Origin: Pedosphaera sp.
GTDB lineage: Bacteria; Verrucomicrobiota; Verrucomicrobiia; Limisphaerales; UBA9464
NCBI GenBank assembly: GCA_009695405.1
Contig: SIAZ01000051.1
Location: 1-16,188 of the forward strand
DNA: 16,188 nucleotides
Reading direction: 5' to 3'
A program made the position numbers and the translations under genes. Positions 1 to 8,356 of this stretch are shown piece by piece; the first letter of the stretch is position 1; each line of letters opens with the position of its first letter. The notes under the pieces were generated by a model. That model saw only the letters and a program-made list of their open reading frames with translations. It made no database searches and was not told the origin of the DNA.

Positions 1-296
1 CAGTTGGATTTCAGCAAGACCACGCCGCTTCCGAGACGGTTTAATTGAGTTCATTCGCTCAGGCTAAACCCAAGGAAGGCGAATTGGGAACCATGGGGTT
101 CGGCGTACGCTTACGGTAGGGAGGCGACTGAGTTGGTGGAGCCTCGGGGAGAGGATCTACTGCAGTGAGCACTTTGGATCCTTGGTTAGCAAAAGTAGAA
201 GGACCCACTTCTGAAGACAGGAGTTCGGGTTAGGCTGCCAGCGATTTTTTGGCCAGTCCCTCGGCGAGTCGTCGGATAAATTTTTGGCAGTAAAAA
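1..296. other. Left-edge region without a convincing gene
   Basis: I see no supported complete gene here. On the minus strand an ATG at 54-52 opens a frame that stays open to the window edge (18 codons, beginning MNSIKPSRKRRG) with an in-frame stop three codons upstream. This could be the start of a further minus-strand gene, but it is too short to identify. Just downstream of the pyrophosphatase stop there is a nested dyad: CTGCCA at 235-240 pairs with TGGCAG at 285-290, and CTCG/CGAG lies inside it at 260-268. It could help end the pyrophosphatase transcript, but it lacks a clean U-tract, so this is weak. Confidence 0.3.
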
Positions 297-1949
297 TTAG
301 AGGGTCATTCGAGCAAGACAATCCGTGAGGAAAGGAAGCAGCTGTTTTTTGCGAGAGACAACACCTTGAAGATTAAAGACTCCGGCTTCGCGTTCCGGAT
401 AAGGGATTGTTCTGAGGAATCGAGGTTGGCCGGCGATGAGCAGTAGTGAGTTTTGCAGAACCACATCGGTGATTAGAAGTGCTGAAAATTCGTAGCCGTT
501 TTCGTTTCTATAGTCACGAAGCGCCTCGATTACGGCGGCTTTCTTGTTATCAAACTGCTCAAATCCGACTTCCTCGATCTGGGCTACGCTAAAGCGATAA
601 ATCCGCTCGCAGTATTCTTTGCAGTCGGTGGTGATGGCTTGAGTGGCGGGGCGTGAGGTGAGGACCGATCCGGAACTAAAGAGCTGCTGGGTAAATCGTG
701 TAGCCTCAATTTTAGCGATTTTCTCAAGACGACCTAGGATCTCTACATCGCGTTGGGTTGAGGTAGGCGAGGTAAGATTGAGCGTGTCAGAGACCAGTCC
801 CGCAAGGAGGAGTCCGGCGATAGAAGGAGAGAGTTCGATGCCATGACGAAAGAAGCAATCGGCCACGATTGTAGAGGTAGAACCTACCGGTTCATTACGA
901 AACAGGATGGGCTGCTGAGTTGTGAAGGTGCCAATACGATGATGATCGATTACCTCGAGAATTTCGATTTGGTCAGCTCCATGAACCGCTTGGTTTAGTT
1001 CGTTGTGATCAACTAGGATCAATCGACGATCCACTTGTTTGAGGAAGTCCGATTTAGAAAGCATACCTACGACTCGATTGTCGTCGTCGATTACGGGGAA
1101 GGCTTGGAATTGAGAGGGGGCAGCAAGGCGTTGTGCCTCTTCGAGACGATCAGCGCTTTTGAAGGTGAGGAAGTCTTCACGAAGGAGGTGATCGACTGTG
1201 ACAGCAGCGCGGCAGAGTGTCGCGGTGGTAGCAGAATCGTGTGGAGAGAGAATGATAGTAACCTCGTGATTTTGGGCGAGGGAGAGGATCTCCATTGAAG
1301 CAGGATGGCCGCCAGTAATGATCAAAACCCGGACTCGTCCTTGGATCGCAGTGCGTTGAATATCTTCGCGGTCACCGACGACGACGACTAATTTTTCGGA
1401 TGTGAAAGAAGAAAGGCGAAGGTTAAAAGAGGAAGGTTTCATCGCGCCCACCATCAAGACAAGATCCTCTTCGGAATCGGGATTGAAGGCGCAGAGCATG
1501 GATCCGCCGAGTGTTTGGGCAAGAGTGCGGATAGAGGAAAGGACGCGACGCGAGTCAAAAATTCGGTTAGGATTTGGCAGAAAGAATTTACTGGCTTTAA
1601 AAATGGAGAGCAGGCCGTGGCAGCGACGTTCAGAATCGAGAACAGGCAGCACCCGGATATTCTTTTGGTCCATAACAGTCAATGCATCGAAGAGGCTGGT
1701 TCTGAGTGGGACCGAGACGACGTCGTGGACCATAACATCGTGCACCTGGGGGGAGACATCAGCGACGAAACGTGGAGGATCAACGCCGAAGGATTTGAGG
1801 ACAAAATCGGTGCGGTCGTTGCAATCACCACACCGTGCAGCCACCACATTCTTCATGCCGGTTAGGCGTTTAAACTCCGCATAACCAATCGCCGAGCAGA
1901 TGGCATCGGTATCTGGGTTCCTATGGCCGATGACAAGGGTTTCACTCAT
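297..1949 (-). CDS. ppaC: Manganese-dependent family II inorganic pyrophosphatase with CBS-DRTGG-CBS regulatory insert
   Basis: Hydrolyses pyrophosphate to two phosphates in the cytoplasm, pulling biosynthetic reactions forward. The 550-residue protein begins with the DHH-superfamily metal motif GHRNPDTDA (H9, D13, D15). This is followed by a first CBS motif (about 68-125), a DRTGG domain (about 135-255, with LIITGG near 209-214) and a second CBS motif (about 255-310). The catalytic domain then resumes with VDHNE (D314, H315) and IDHH (D335-H337). A C-terminal DHHA2 domain (about 415-550) carries the substrate-binding SRKKQ at 532-536. All key motifs are intact. The length fits the CBS-containing subclass; plain family II enzymes are about 310 residues. 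In characterised relatives the CBS insert senses adenine nucleotides, and diadenosine polyphosphates where DRTGG is present; that this enzyme does so is inference. No Shine-Dalgarno is visible. It lies 57 bp downstream of the esterase gene on the same strand. Confidence 0.93.
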   Translation of the reverse strand: MSETLVIGHRNPDTDAICSAIGYAEFKRLTGMKNVVAARCGDCNDRTDFVLKSFGVDPPRFVADVSPQVHDVMVHDVVSVPLRTSLFDALTVMDQKNIRVLPVLDSERRCHGLLSIFKASKFFLPNPNRIFDSRRVLSSIRTLAQTLGGSMLCAFNPDSEEDLVLMVGAMKPSSFNLRLSSFTSEKLVVVVGDREDIQRTAIQGRVRVLIITGGHPASMEILSLAQNHEVTIILSPHDSATTATLCRAAVTVDHLLREDFLTFKSADRLEEAQRLAAPSQFQAFPVIDDDNRVVGMLSKSDFLKQVDRRLILVDHNELNQAVHGADQIEILEVIDHHRIGTFTTQQPILFRNEPVGSTSTIVADCFFRHGIELSPSIAGLLLAGLVSDTLNLTSPTSTQRDVEILGRLEKIAKIEATRFTQQLFSSGSVLTSRPATQAITTDCKEYCERIYRFSVAQIEEVGFEQFDNKKAAVIEALRDYRNENGYEFSALLITDVVLQNSLLLIAGQPRFLRTIPYPEREAGVFNLQGVVSRKKQLLPFLTDCLARMTL

Positions 1950-2006
1950 GCTCTAGGAGGTTAATAGTCGAGGGGTGCTACGAATTCAATCTTCTGAGGC
2001 GATAGT

Positions 2007-2804
2007 TTATGAACCGCGCAGAATTCCGCCAAAGAAGCGGAGAGTCTCTGGCAGATTGGCCTGCCAATAGGGCCAGTTGTGTCCGCCGGAAAATTCTTGG
2101 TACTGATGTGGAACGGCTGCTGCGACCAAGTGACGGTGCAAAGTTCTATTGGCTTCGATGAGAAAGTCCGAGGTGCCACAATCGAATCGCAGTGGTGGCA
2201 GAGTGGCGCGGTAGCGTTCAAGTAAGCGATTGAGAGAGGGGTCCTCGAATTCGTCAGACTCGAGGAAATCGGAGTCCATAAAGGCCCGCAACTGAGATAG
2301 ATTTGTCACTGCCGAATGGGCGGAGAGTCCTCGGAATCGGAGGGAATGACGTGCCCCCAATCTGAGAGCACCGAACCCGCCCATGGACAAACCGGCAAGA
2401 AAAACAGGTGAGTCTGAGGTGACGCTAGGTAGGGCTTTGGTGGCCGCAAGAGGGACATCATCAACGATCCACCGCTCGAAATCACCGGAAGCCTGTCGTA
2501 GATAGCCTGAACCATGGGAGATCAATCCATCTGAAGGCATGGCTAGAGCCATGGGTGGGATTGATCCATCGTTGATGAGACAACGGGTAATCTCATGAGC
2601 CCCGCCCTTCAGTGACCACGCCCAGTGACTGCCATAGATGCCGTGGAGAAGGATAACCAAAGGTAACGGTGTGGGAGCGTCCTCAGGTGCCCAAAAGGAA
2701 CAGTCGGCGCGTCCCCGAAGGTGGTTGCTATAGAGGGTAACCAATCTGAGCCCATTTGATTCCCAAGTGGGATCAGACATCTCAAAAGTTCGGAAGGCAG
2801 ACAT
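2007..2804 (-). CDS. Putative esterase, alpha/beta hydrolase (esterase D / S-formylglutathione hydrolase-like, PF00756)
   Basis: A 265-residue alpha/beta hydrolase of the putative esterase family, which includes S-formylglutathione hydrolases, feruloyl/acetyl-xylan esterases and mycolyltransferases. The oxyanion-side motif LLHGIYG is at about 52-58. The nucleophile elbow is GLSMGG, with Ser140. The acid is probably Asp213 in DCGTSDF, and the histidine is His242 in SGGHNW. So the full catalytic triad appears present. There is no signal peptide, so it is probably cytoplasmic. Met9 (codon at 2780-2778) is an alternative start; neither start has a Shine-Dalgarno to decide. The gene lies 66 bp after the giant haem-domain gene and 57 bp before the pyrophosphatase, all on one strand, so cotranscription is possible. 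The substrate cannot be told from sequence; a carbohydrate ester would suit the polysaccharide-related neighbour, but that is speculative. Confidence 0.85.
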   Translation of the reverse strand: MSAFRTFEMSDPTWESNGLRLVTLYSNHLRGRADCSFWAPEDAPTPLPLVILLHGIYGSHWAWSLKGGAHEITRCLINDGSIPPMALAMPSDGLISHGSGYLRQASGDFERWIVDDVPLAATKALPSVTSDSPVFLAGLSMGGFGALRLGARHSLRFRGLSAHSAVTNLSQLRAFMDSDFLESDEFEDPSLNRLLERYRATLPPLRFDCGTSDFLIEANRTLHRHLVAAAVPHQYQEFSGGHNWPYWQANLPETLRFFGGILRGS

Positions 2805-2870
2805 GACTGGGGATATGACGAGCGGTCGAGTAATTAGCGAGTTAGGATGAGAAGGTTCGACGAATAATTT

Positions 2871-5800
2871 TCATTTCTCTCGGGCTTTGGGAAGCAGTTG
2901 GATTTCCCGCAGATCCAGCACCGGCGTTGTTATTGGTGGGACGGCACGAAGCACGAGGCGATGGCGTCCGGGCTCTAGTTTCAGTCGACCGAGCGTTTGC
3001 TGTCGGTAGGTGTCCCAAGAGCCAGTGATTGAAACCACTAAGGTGTGAGATTGGTCGCCCGTCTCGAGAAGCATTCGGGCTTCCCCCATTCCACCTGGAC
3101 GGGCCCAATCCAACACGATGTGAAATTCCCCTCCCTGAGGAAGTTCGAGAGACCACATCGCTCGGTCGTTGTCGCTTTGCCAGAAGCCTAGGTTGCTATA
3201 ACCCGACTCGAAGACGAGCGAGTTTCCGAAGATAGAAGCTGTGGAAGCTTTCAAATGAACGACACCTTCGAGGGAAGGCGAAATCAAAGTAGGTAGGTTG
3301 ACTGGAAAGACTTTAGGTATCGAACCACTCGCGGTGATAAAGGCGATCAAATCCGCGAGAGCGACAGGGTCAAGAGCGTGTTCAAAGCCTTCCGGCATGA
3401 GAGATTGCTGGGTGCTGTTTAGGGTGGTGAGATCCTTTCGGAGGAGCACTTCCTCGATACCATTAGCCATCCTTAAGGTGAGACTATTTGACGTTTCGCT
3501 GGTGATAATACCAGTGAATTCGAGTCCATTTCGAGTGCGAGCCGCATAGGACAGATAGCGTTCTTCCACCGCTTGATTGGGATCGAGAATGGCTGTCAGA
3601 ATGGATTCCGGTGATTTGTCTAGCAGGGTTCCCAAGTTGGGCCCGACTTCAAAGCCTTCGCCGTCTAATTGATGGCAAGTGGCGCAGTTGGCAGTAAAAT
3701 GGAGACGGCCTCGGGCAGAATCGCCCTGCAGTTTGAGAGATTGAGCGAATTGAGCGATCACGGTTTGCCGATTGGACTGAGTTTTGGAGAGCAGATCAAT
3801 GGCTTGGGTTCGAAGAGATTGATGAGGGTATTGACGAAGGCGTTGGCGGACTCCGATACTGAGATCACGAATCTGGAGGGTGCCATTTGAAAGGGCAGAT
3901 AGAAGGGTTGCGGTCCAGTCGGGTTTTACCAAGACAGCCTCGAGTGCAGCAGTGCGCAGAGAAGGGCTTAGACGAGGCCAAGCCCCGAAGAGTGCCTTTG
4001 CAGCAGCGGCATTTGTCTCCCCGATTAGGGAGCCGAGAGCGGCCTTTTGGAGGAGAGCGGATTGGCTAGAATCCAAGAGTGATGCCCATTGCTCAGGGGA
4101 GACCTTTGATTCTGGGCCACCCCGACCGGCGATGCGTAGAGCGGCTAACCTCAAGGGTTCAGCCGCTAAGGAATCGAAGGCAAGGATTCGCCCCTGTTTG
4201 AAGACGAGAGAAAAGGCCTCAATTTGGGCGTCTGAAAGGGGTGGAGTCGTGGGATTTCTTGGGGCATCCAGGAGACCGGCCAAGGCTCGAAACCGAGTGA
4301 GCGCGGCTTTTTTTGGATCCAGTTTTAAGGTAATCTTGATACCTAAATCACGCGCGATGGTATTCGAGGTGGCGACGGCGAATTGGAGGAGTCGTTCGAG
4401 AAGAGCGGGTGAGGGGTCGGATTGACCGGCCATAGCGGTCAGCATAGGAACGAGTTGATGAAGAGCACTGCTCAGAACGGCATCAAGAAAGAGGGCCGAG
4501 TCATTGGTCCGAGAAGCAAGAGTGACCAAGGCTTTTCCGGCGCGTGGATGAGTGGATTCACCGAGAGAAAGGGCCAATTGAAAAGCAGCCTGAGCGGAGG
4601 GGTCGCTGGTTAAAGCCAGTAGGTCGGGAAGGAGATCCTCCCGAGGCGCTGATTTGCGAAGGAAAGGTTCCGTTGAGCGGATAGCTTGGATTCGGACGCC
4701 GGGATGAGAATCACGGAGAGCCTGTCGGATTGGTTTAGGGGTTAGGTATCCGAGGCTGTCGAGAGTGGCGAGGGCTTGGAGTCGGACTTTGGGACGAGAG
4801 GCCGTCGTTGCGAGTTTTTCGAGTAATGGAACAGCGGATTTGAGCGCAGAGCGCGGTTGTTCCAAAAGGAGTCGTTGAGCGGTGTCGCGCTGCCACCCAT
4901 TGGAACTATCCAGCGCTGAGGCTAAGGCGAGTGGATCTAGATCCGCAATCTGCGGAAAGGGGCGCAAAGTGACGCCATCGGGAACGACACGGTAAATGCG
5001 TCCTAGATCATCTCCAGCGCGAAGATTGAGACGCTCTTGGGTGTCCTTGGGAATCCATTCTGGATGTTCGAGAACTAGGCGGTACATATCGGCTACGTAG
5101 AGGGCTCCGTCGGGGCCGGTTCGCGTTTGGATTGGGCGAAACCACGGGTCAGTAGAGGCGAGAAATTCGCGGGAATCTTCCCCTTGAGCACGGCGGCTAG
5201 TAAAGGCGGGCCCAGAGCGTTGGACGACCTCCTGGTGGATGAGATTTTCACTCGGTTCACTAATGAAAAGAGAATCGGCAAAATCTGGTCCAAAGAGGTC
5301 GTCGCGATAGGGCGAGGGGTTGCTGGCACTTGTGGCGGCGTTTTCGTCGCCGACCACATTGGGGCGAGGCAGAGTGCGACTGATGGCGAAGACGCGGTTA
5401 CCGAGAGAATGACGCGCGAGAAGAGTGCGGGTGTCGCGAACAGCGAGGAAGGGGTTGCGAGCGATGTACCGACTGGGAAGGGGATAGTGCCAGAGCCAAG
5501 TGTAGTTGGCGTTACCAAACCAGTTACCCCAATCGTCGCGGAGTCGACCATATTGCGTTTGACCTTCGATGGCTTCAAACTCGAGGCTATCGGGACGAAA
5601 TCGGAAGTCGCGGCCTTGAATAGAGACAGCCTTTGCTGACGGTGGCGGGGATTGATCAGGAACTGCACGCCAGCCCGAAGGCGTCCAAAGTTCAAGGCGG
5701 CCTGAGGCACGGATCGTTCCACCGCTATCGCCATTAGCACCATAAATCCAGCCGTCGAGTCCTAGTGAAAAGCCATTCACTCGGTGTTGTTGATTCCCTT

Positions 5801-8138
5801 CGACGAAGCCTTCAAATAAGATGCGGCGGCGGTCGGCACGACCGTCAGCATCGGTATCTTCTGCAAAAAAAATCAGTGGAGCGGCCGTGACCATGACACC
5901 GTTTCGCCACGGCATAACCGATGAAGGAAACCCAATGTCCTTGAGGAATTCCACGGCACGATCTGGTCGTCCATCGCCATTGGTATCTTCCAAGCGTTTG
6001 ATGACTCCTCCCGGCTTGCCCTTGCCATCCAACCCCAAAGGATAATCTCGCATTTCGGCGACCCAGAGGTTGCCTCGGGCGTCCCAATCGAAAGCGACAG
6101 GGTCTTGTACCAGCGGTTCTGATGCCACCAATTCCACATGGAATCCGGGGCTGACTTTGAAGGCTTTTAGGGCGTCCGCCGTGGATTTTGGAGGCGTCAC
6201 CGTTCCGCGTAAGAGATCATCGAAAGAGCGGCGGTCGACCAGATCTTTAAGATGGGAGGTGTCCTCATTTTGAACCCACAAATGGCGGCCATGAAACCAA
6301 GCACCGTTATTGCGATGAGCACCCGCTCGGACGAAGGGAGGGAGTTCGTCGGGTGGAGTTCCCACAGCAAAATTGGTCTGGGAACGAAGGGCTGCGGAGA
6401 TCTTTCGAGTCCAACCAGTGCTCCAGCCGAGGAACGGTTTTGGTACATACAACCAGAGGGCAAAGCGGGTCTCGTTAGAAAAAAGAAGATCATCAAACCC
6501 GTCGCTATTGATGTCAGCAAACCTCAGACCATTGTCTTCGCCCCGTGCATTGACCACCGAGGTATCAGGCGGCAGTCCATTGGCCGCGCGTTGCCAAAGA
6601 TTGGCGGTGGTGCTCCAGCGAAATACGGCATTTTGACGTTCATTAGAAACGATGAGTTCGCAAAGGCCATCGCCATCGATATCACGGAAGCGAACGCCTT
6701 GATCTTGGCCCTTACGAAGGGTGAAAAGAGGTTGGCCATCGAGTTCGAGGCCTTTTAGGAACTGAGGTTGCTCGACCCATCGATCGCCCTCAAAGCTCCA
6801 AGCCCCGGTGGTTGATTCCGAGCGGATAAGTAGCGTGGCGCGGCCGTCAGAATGGACGACTCCGAAACGGGCACCCGTCTCCAAAGAAGAGCCTGTTGCT
6901 CTATCGACGAGACGCACCGGCAGGACAGAATCCCGCCATTGACGCAGGGTGGGATTCCAAAGTCGGGTCCGTTGCAGTTGAGGATTACCGATGAGTACAT
7001 CGAGAAAGCCGTCATTATTGAGATCGACGAGACGGACGCCATTATCGGAGCCATCGAAGGCACGCAGAGGCTGTCCGGCGCCGAGATGGCGAGTCAGTTG
7101 GGTTTCGGCTTCGCGAAAGTTGAGGAATTTAACCCGAGAACCATATCGATTAACGGCATGATCAATGAACTCGATAAATTGAGTGGATTGACTCCAACCA
7201 TGGGGATGAAAGACGAAGTTAAAAACCCCTTGTTTAAGGACTACGGCATCCAAGGCAGCTTTCCAATCAGCGCCGAGGACAGGATTTGTTTTCCCGAGAC
7301 TATTTTGAGATTCCCAATCGCTGGGAGCCATACAGGCAAATTCCCAACAAGACTTTCCGATGATCCACGGGTAGGGATAGTTTTCAACCGTGGTAACGAA
7401 GCTCGGGAAAGGAACGTATTTGCTGAATCGTCCGCGGCCACCGACATCGCTCGTGAGAGTCTTTGGTAGGGCGGAATCGTTGGTGGTGAGGAGGAGGAGG
7501 ACAGAGGAGTCGAGTCGAAGGAATTGGCCAGCAGAATTTGTGTGAGCGAACAGTTCAGCGAACAGACGTGGGCTAGGGCTATTAATGGAATCGCAGCAAG
7601 GGGTACGAAAAGCCACTGGCGTGTTTCTAGGGACATGATTGAGAAGATTGACACTTCCGTGGAATGTTTTTTCAGCGGAAGCGAAGTCGTGTCGGCCGAG
7701 GATAGGACAAGGATGGCTGAGAGTGTGGACCTCGAGTGAAAGGCCTTCCTTAAGCCATTCTTGAAAGCGTGTTTCCTGAGGGTTGAGGGCATTAGAAAAA
7801 ATACTCACAGGGGCCCGGCCATCGATGCGTTTGAGTCGATCGAGGATAGGTCTCAAGAAAGCCTCGTAGCGTGTACTTTGAGCCATGTCATCGATACCGA
7901 GAGTAACGACGGCATCAACATTTGGATCCTCAATCCACTGAGGCGTCGTCAGTTTTGGAAAATGGAGTCCGACGTGAAATGGTTCGGAGGCATCTAAATA
8001 AGTAAGACGATTGCCGGAGGTAGAATCGGCGCTAGCAGCCAATCTGAAGACGATCTGGCCGAAGAGTCCGACGGTAAGAAGGAAGAAGAGTCTGGAGTAA
8101 ACCTCACAGTATTTAAGAGGTTTAAATAAGGGCGACAT
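2871..8138 (-). CDS. Giant secreted multidomain protein: deacetylase-like, FG-GAP, PVC dehydrogenase propeller, HEAT-like, PVC-type cytochrome c and C-terminal beta domain
   Basis: About 1755 residues from the start chosen here. The frame is open 57 codons further, to an ATG at 8309, but that codon sits inside the groEL terminator hairpin, and Met58 begins a good signal peptide (basic start, hydrophobic SRLFFLLTVGLFGQIVF, then ASA-DS). Residues below count from the 8309 ATG. About 105-405 resembles NodB polysaccharide deacetylase, with Asp140/Asp141, the metal motif HTLSH (His195, His199), RTP (235-237) and FHPH (367-370). About 415-625 holds FG-GAP/VCBS-like repeats with calcium-loop patterns (DLNNDG, DIDGDG, DINSDG). 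About 715-1115 matches the PVC membrane-bound dehydrogenase propeller. About 1120-1510 is helical and HEAT-like. About 1530-1665 is the PVC haem domain with CATCH (Cys1542, Cys1545, His1546) and possible axial Met1638. About 1680-1812 resembles a carbohydrate-binding beta-sandwich. It probably oxidises or deacetylates a polysaccharide outside the cytoplasm; this is inferred. Confidence 0.85.
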   Translation of the reverse strand: MSPLFKPLKYCEVYSRLFFLLTVGLFGQIVFRLAASADSTSGNRLTYLDASEPFHVGLHFPKLTTPQWIEDPNVDAVVTLGIDDMAQSTRYEAFLRPILDRLKRIDGRAPVSIFSNALNPQETRFQEWLKEGLSLEVHTLSHPCPILGRHDFASAEKTFHGSVNLLNHVPRNTPVAFRTPCCDSINSPSPRLFAELFAHTNSAGQFLRLDSSVLLLLTTNDSALPKTLTSDVGGRGRFSKYVPFPSFVTTVENYPYPWIIGKSCWEFACMAPSDWESQNSLGKTNPVLGADWKAALDAVVLKQGVFNFVFHPHGWSQSTQFIEFIDHAVNRYGSRVKFLNFREAETQLTRHLGAGQPLRAFDGSDNGVRLVDLNNDGFLDVLIGNPQLQRTRLWNPTLRQWRDSVLPVRLVDRATGSSLETGARFGVVHSDGRATLLIRSESTTGAWSFEGDRWVEQPQFLKGLELDGQPLFTLRKGQDQGVRFRDIDGDGLCELIVSNERQNAVFRWSTTANLWQRAANGLPPDTSVVNARGEDNGLRFADINSDGFDDLLFSNETRFALWLYVPKPFLGWSTGWTRKISAALRSQTNFAVGTPPDELPPFVRAGAHRNNGAWFHGRHLWVQNEDTSHLKDLVDRRSFDDLLRGTVTPPKSTADALKAFKVSPGFHVELVASEPLVQDPVAFDWDARGNLWVAEMRDYPLGLDGKGKPGGVIKRLEDTNGDGRPDRAVEFLKDIGFPSSVMPWRNGVMVTAAPLIFFAEDTDADGRADRRRILFEGFVEGNQQHRVNGFSLGLDGWIYGANGDSGGTIRASGRLELWTPSGWRAVPDQSPPPSAKAVSIQGRDFRFRPDSLEFEAIEGQTQYGRLRDDWGNWFGNANYTWLWHYPLPSRYIARNPFLAVRDTRTLLARHSLGNRVFAISRTLPRPNVVGDENAATSASNPSPYRDDLFGPDFADSLFISEPSENLIHQEVVQRSGPAFTSRRAQGEDSREFLASTDPWFRPIQTRTGPDGALYVADMYRLVLEHPEWIPKDTQERLNLRAGDDLGRIYRVVPDGVTLRPFPQIADLDPLALASALDSSNGWQRDTAQRLLLEQPRSALKSAVPLLEKLATTASRPKVRLQALATLDSLGYLTPKPIRQALRDSHPGVRIQAIRSTEPFLRKSAPREDLLPDLLALTSDPSAQAAFQLALSLGESTHPRAGKALVTLASRTNDSALFLDAVLSSALHQLVPMLTAMAGQSDPSPALLERLLQFAVATSNTIARDLGIKITLKLDPKKAALTRFRALAGLLDAPRNPTTPPLSDAQIEAFSLVFKQGRILAFDSLAAEPLRLAALRIAGRGGPESKVSPEQWASLLDSSQSALLQKAALGSLIGETNAAAAKALFGAWPRLSPSLRTAALEAVLVKPDWTATLLSALSNGTLQIRDLSIGVRQRLRQYPHQSLRTQAIDLLSKTQSNRQTVIAQFAQSLKLQGDSARGRLHFTANCATCHQLDGEGFEVGPNLGTLLDKSPESILTAILDPNQAVEERYLSYAARTRNGLEFTGIITSETSNSLTLRMANGIEEVLLRKDLTTLNSTQQSLMPEGFEHALDPVALADLIAFITASGSIPKVFPVNLPTLISPSLEGVVHLKASTASIFGNSLVFESGYSNLGFWQSDNDRAMWSLELPQGGEFHIVLDWARPGGMGEARMLLETGDQSHTLVVSITGSWDTYRQQTLGRLKLEPGRHRLVLRAVPPITTPVLDLREIQLLPKAREK

Positions 8139-8292
8139 GGAAGGACTTAGAAGGCGTGAATTTGGTCTATCGGTCAAGATGGAGTCGGAGACTTTTTGAG
8201 TGGAATGTGAGGTGGTGAGCCGCCGTCGACGATCGAAAGTCGGAATGATGTGATAGAGGCAGGAGCTAACGATGTTTTTGGCAAAGATGAGG

Positions 8293-8327
8293 AAAAAAAG
8301 GCGCGCCATCGTGAGATGAGCGCGCCT
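8293..8327 (-). terminator. Intrinsic terminator of the groES-groEL operon
   Basis: Read on the minus strand, AGGCGCGC (8327-8320) and GCGCGCCT (8306-8299) form a perfect 8-bp GC-rich stem with a 13-nt loop, followed directly by a run of T (8299-8293). It begins 29 nt after the groEL stop codon. This is a textbook rho-independent terminator and separates groEL from the downstream giant gene, which therefore needs its own promoter within about 8139-8292. A TTGACC at about 17 codons before that gene's start is a possible -35 box, but I see no convincing -10. Confidence 0.88.
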
Positions 8328-8356
8328 GTAGAGGTATTTTTTGGAGATAGTGGAAC

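Noticed and set aside
3880..4425. 181-codon plus-strand frame opposite the HEAT-like region, and similar antisense frames over the giant gene and the pyrophosphatase
   Set aside because: They are antisense to well-supported coding sequence, show no domains, and reflect the third-position bias of the real genes.
7241..7792. 183-codon minus-strand frame overlapping the deacetylase-like region in another phase
   Set aside because: Its translation is serine- and leucine-rich without motifs, while the main frame there carries the HTLSH and RTP deacetylase motifs. There is no sign of a frameshift.
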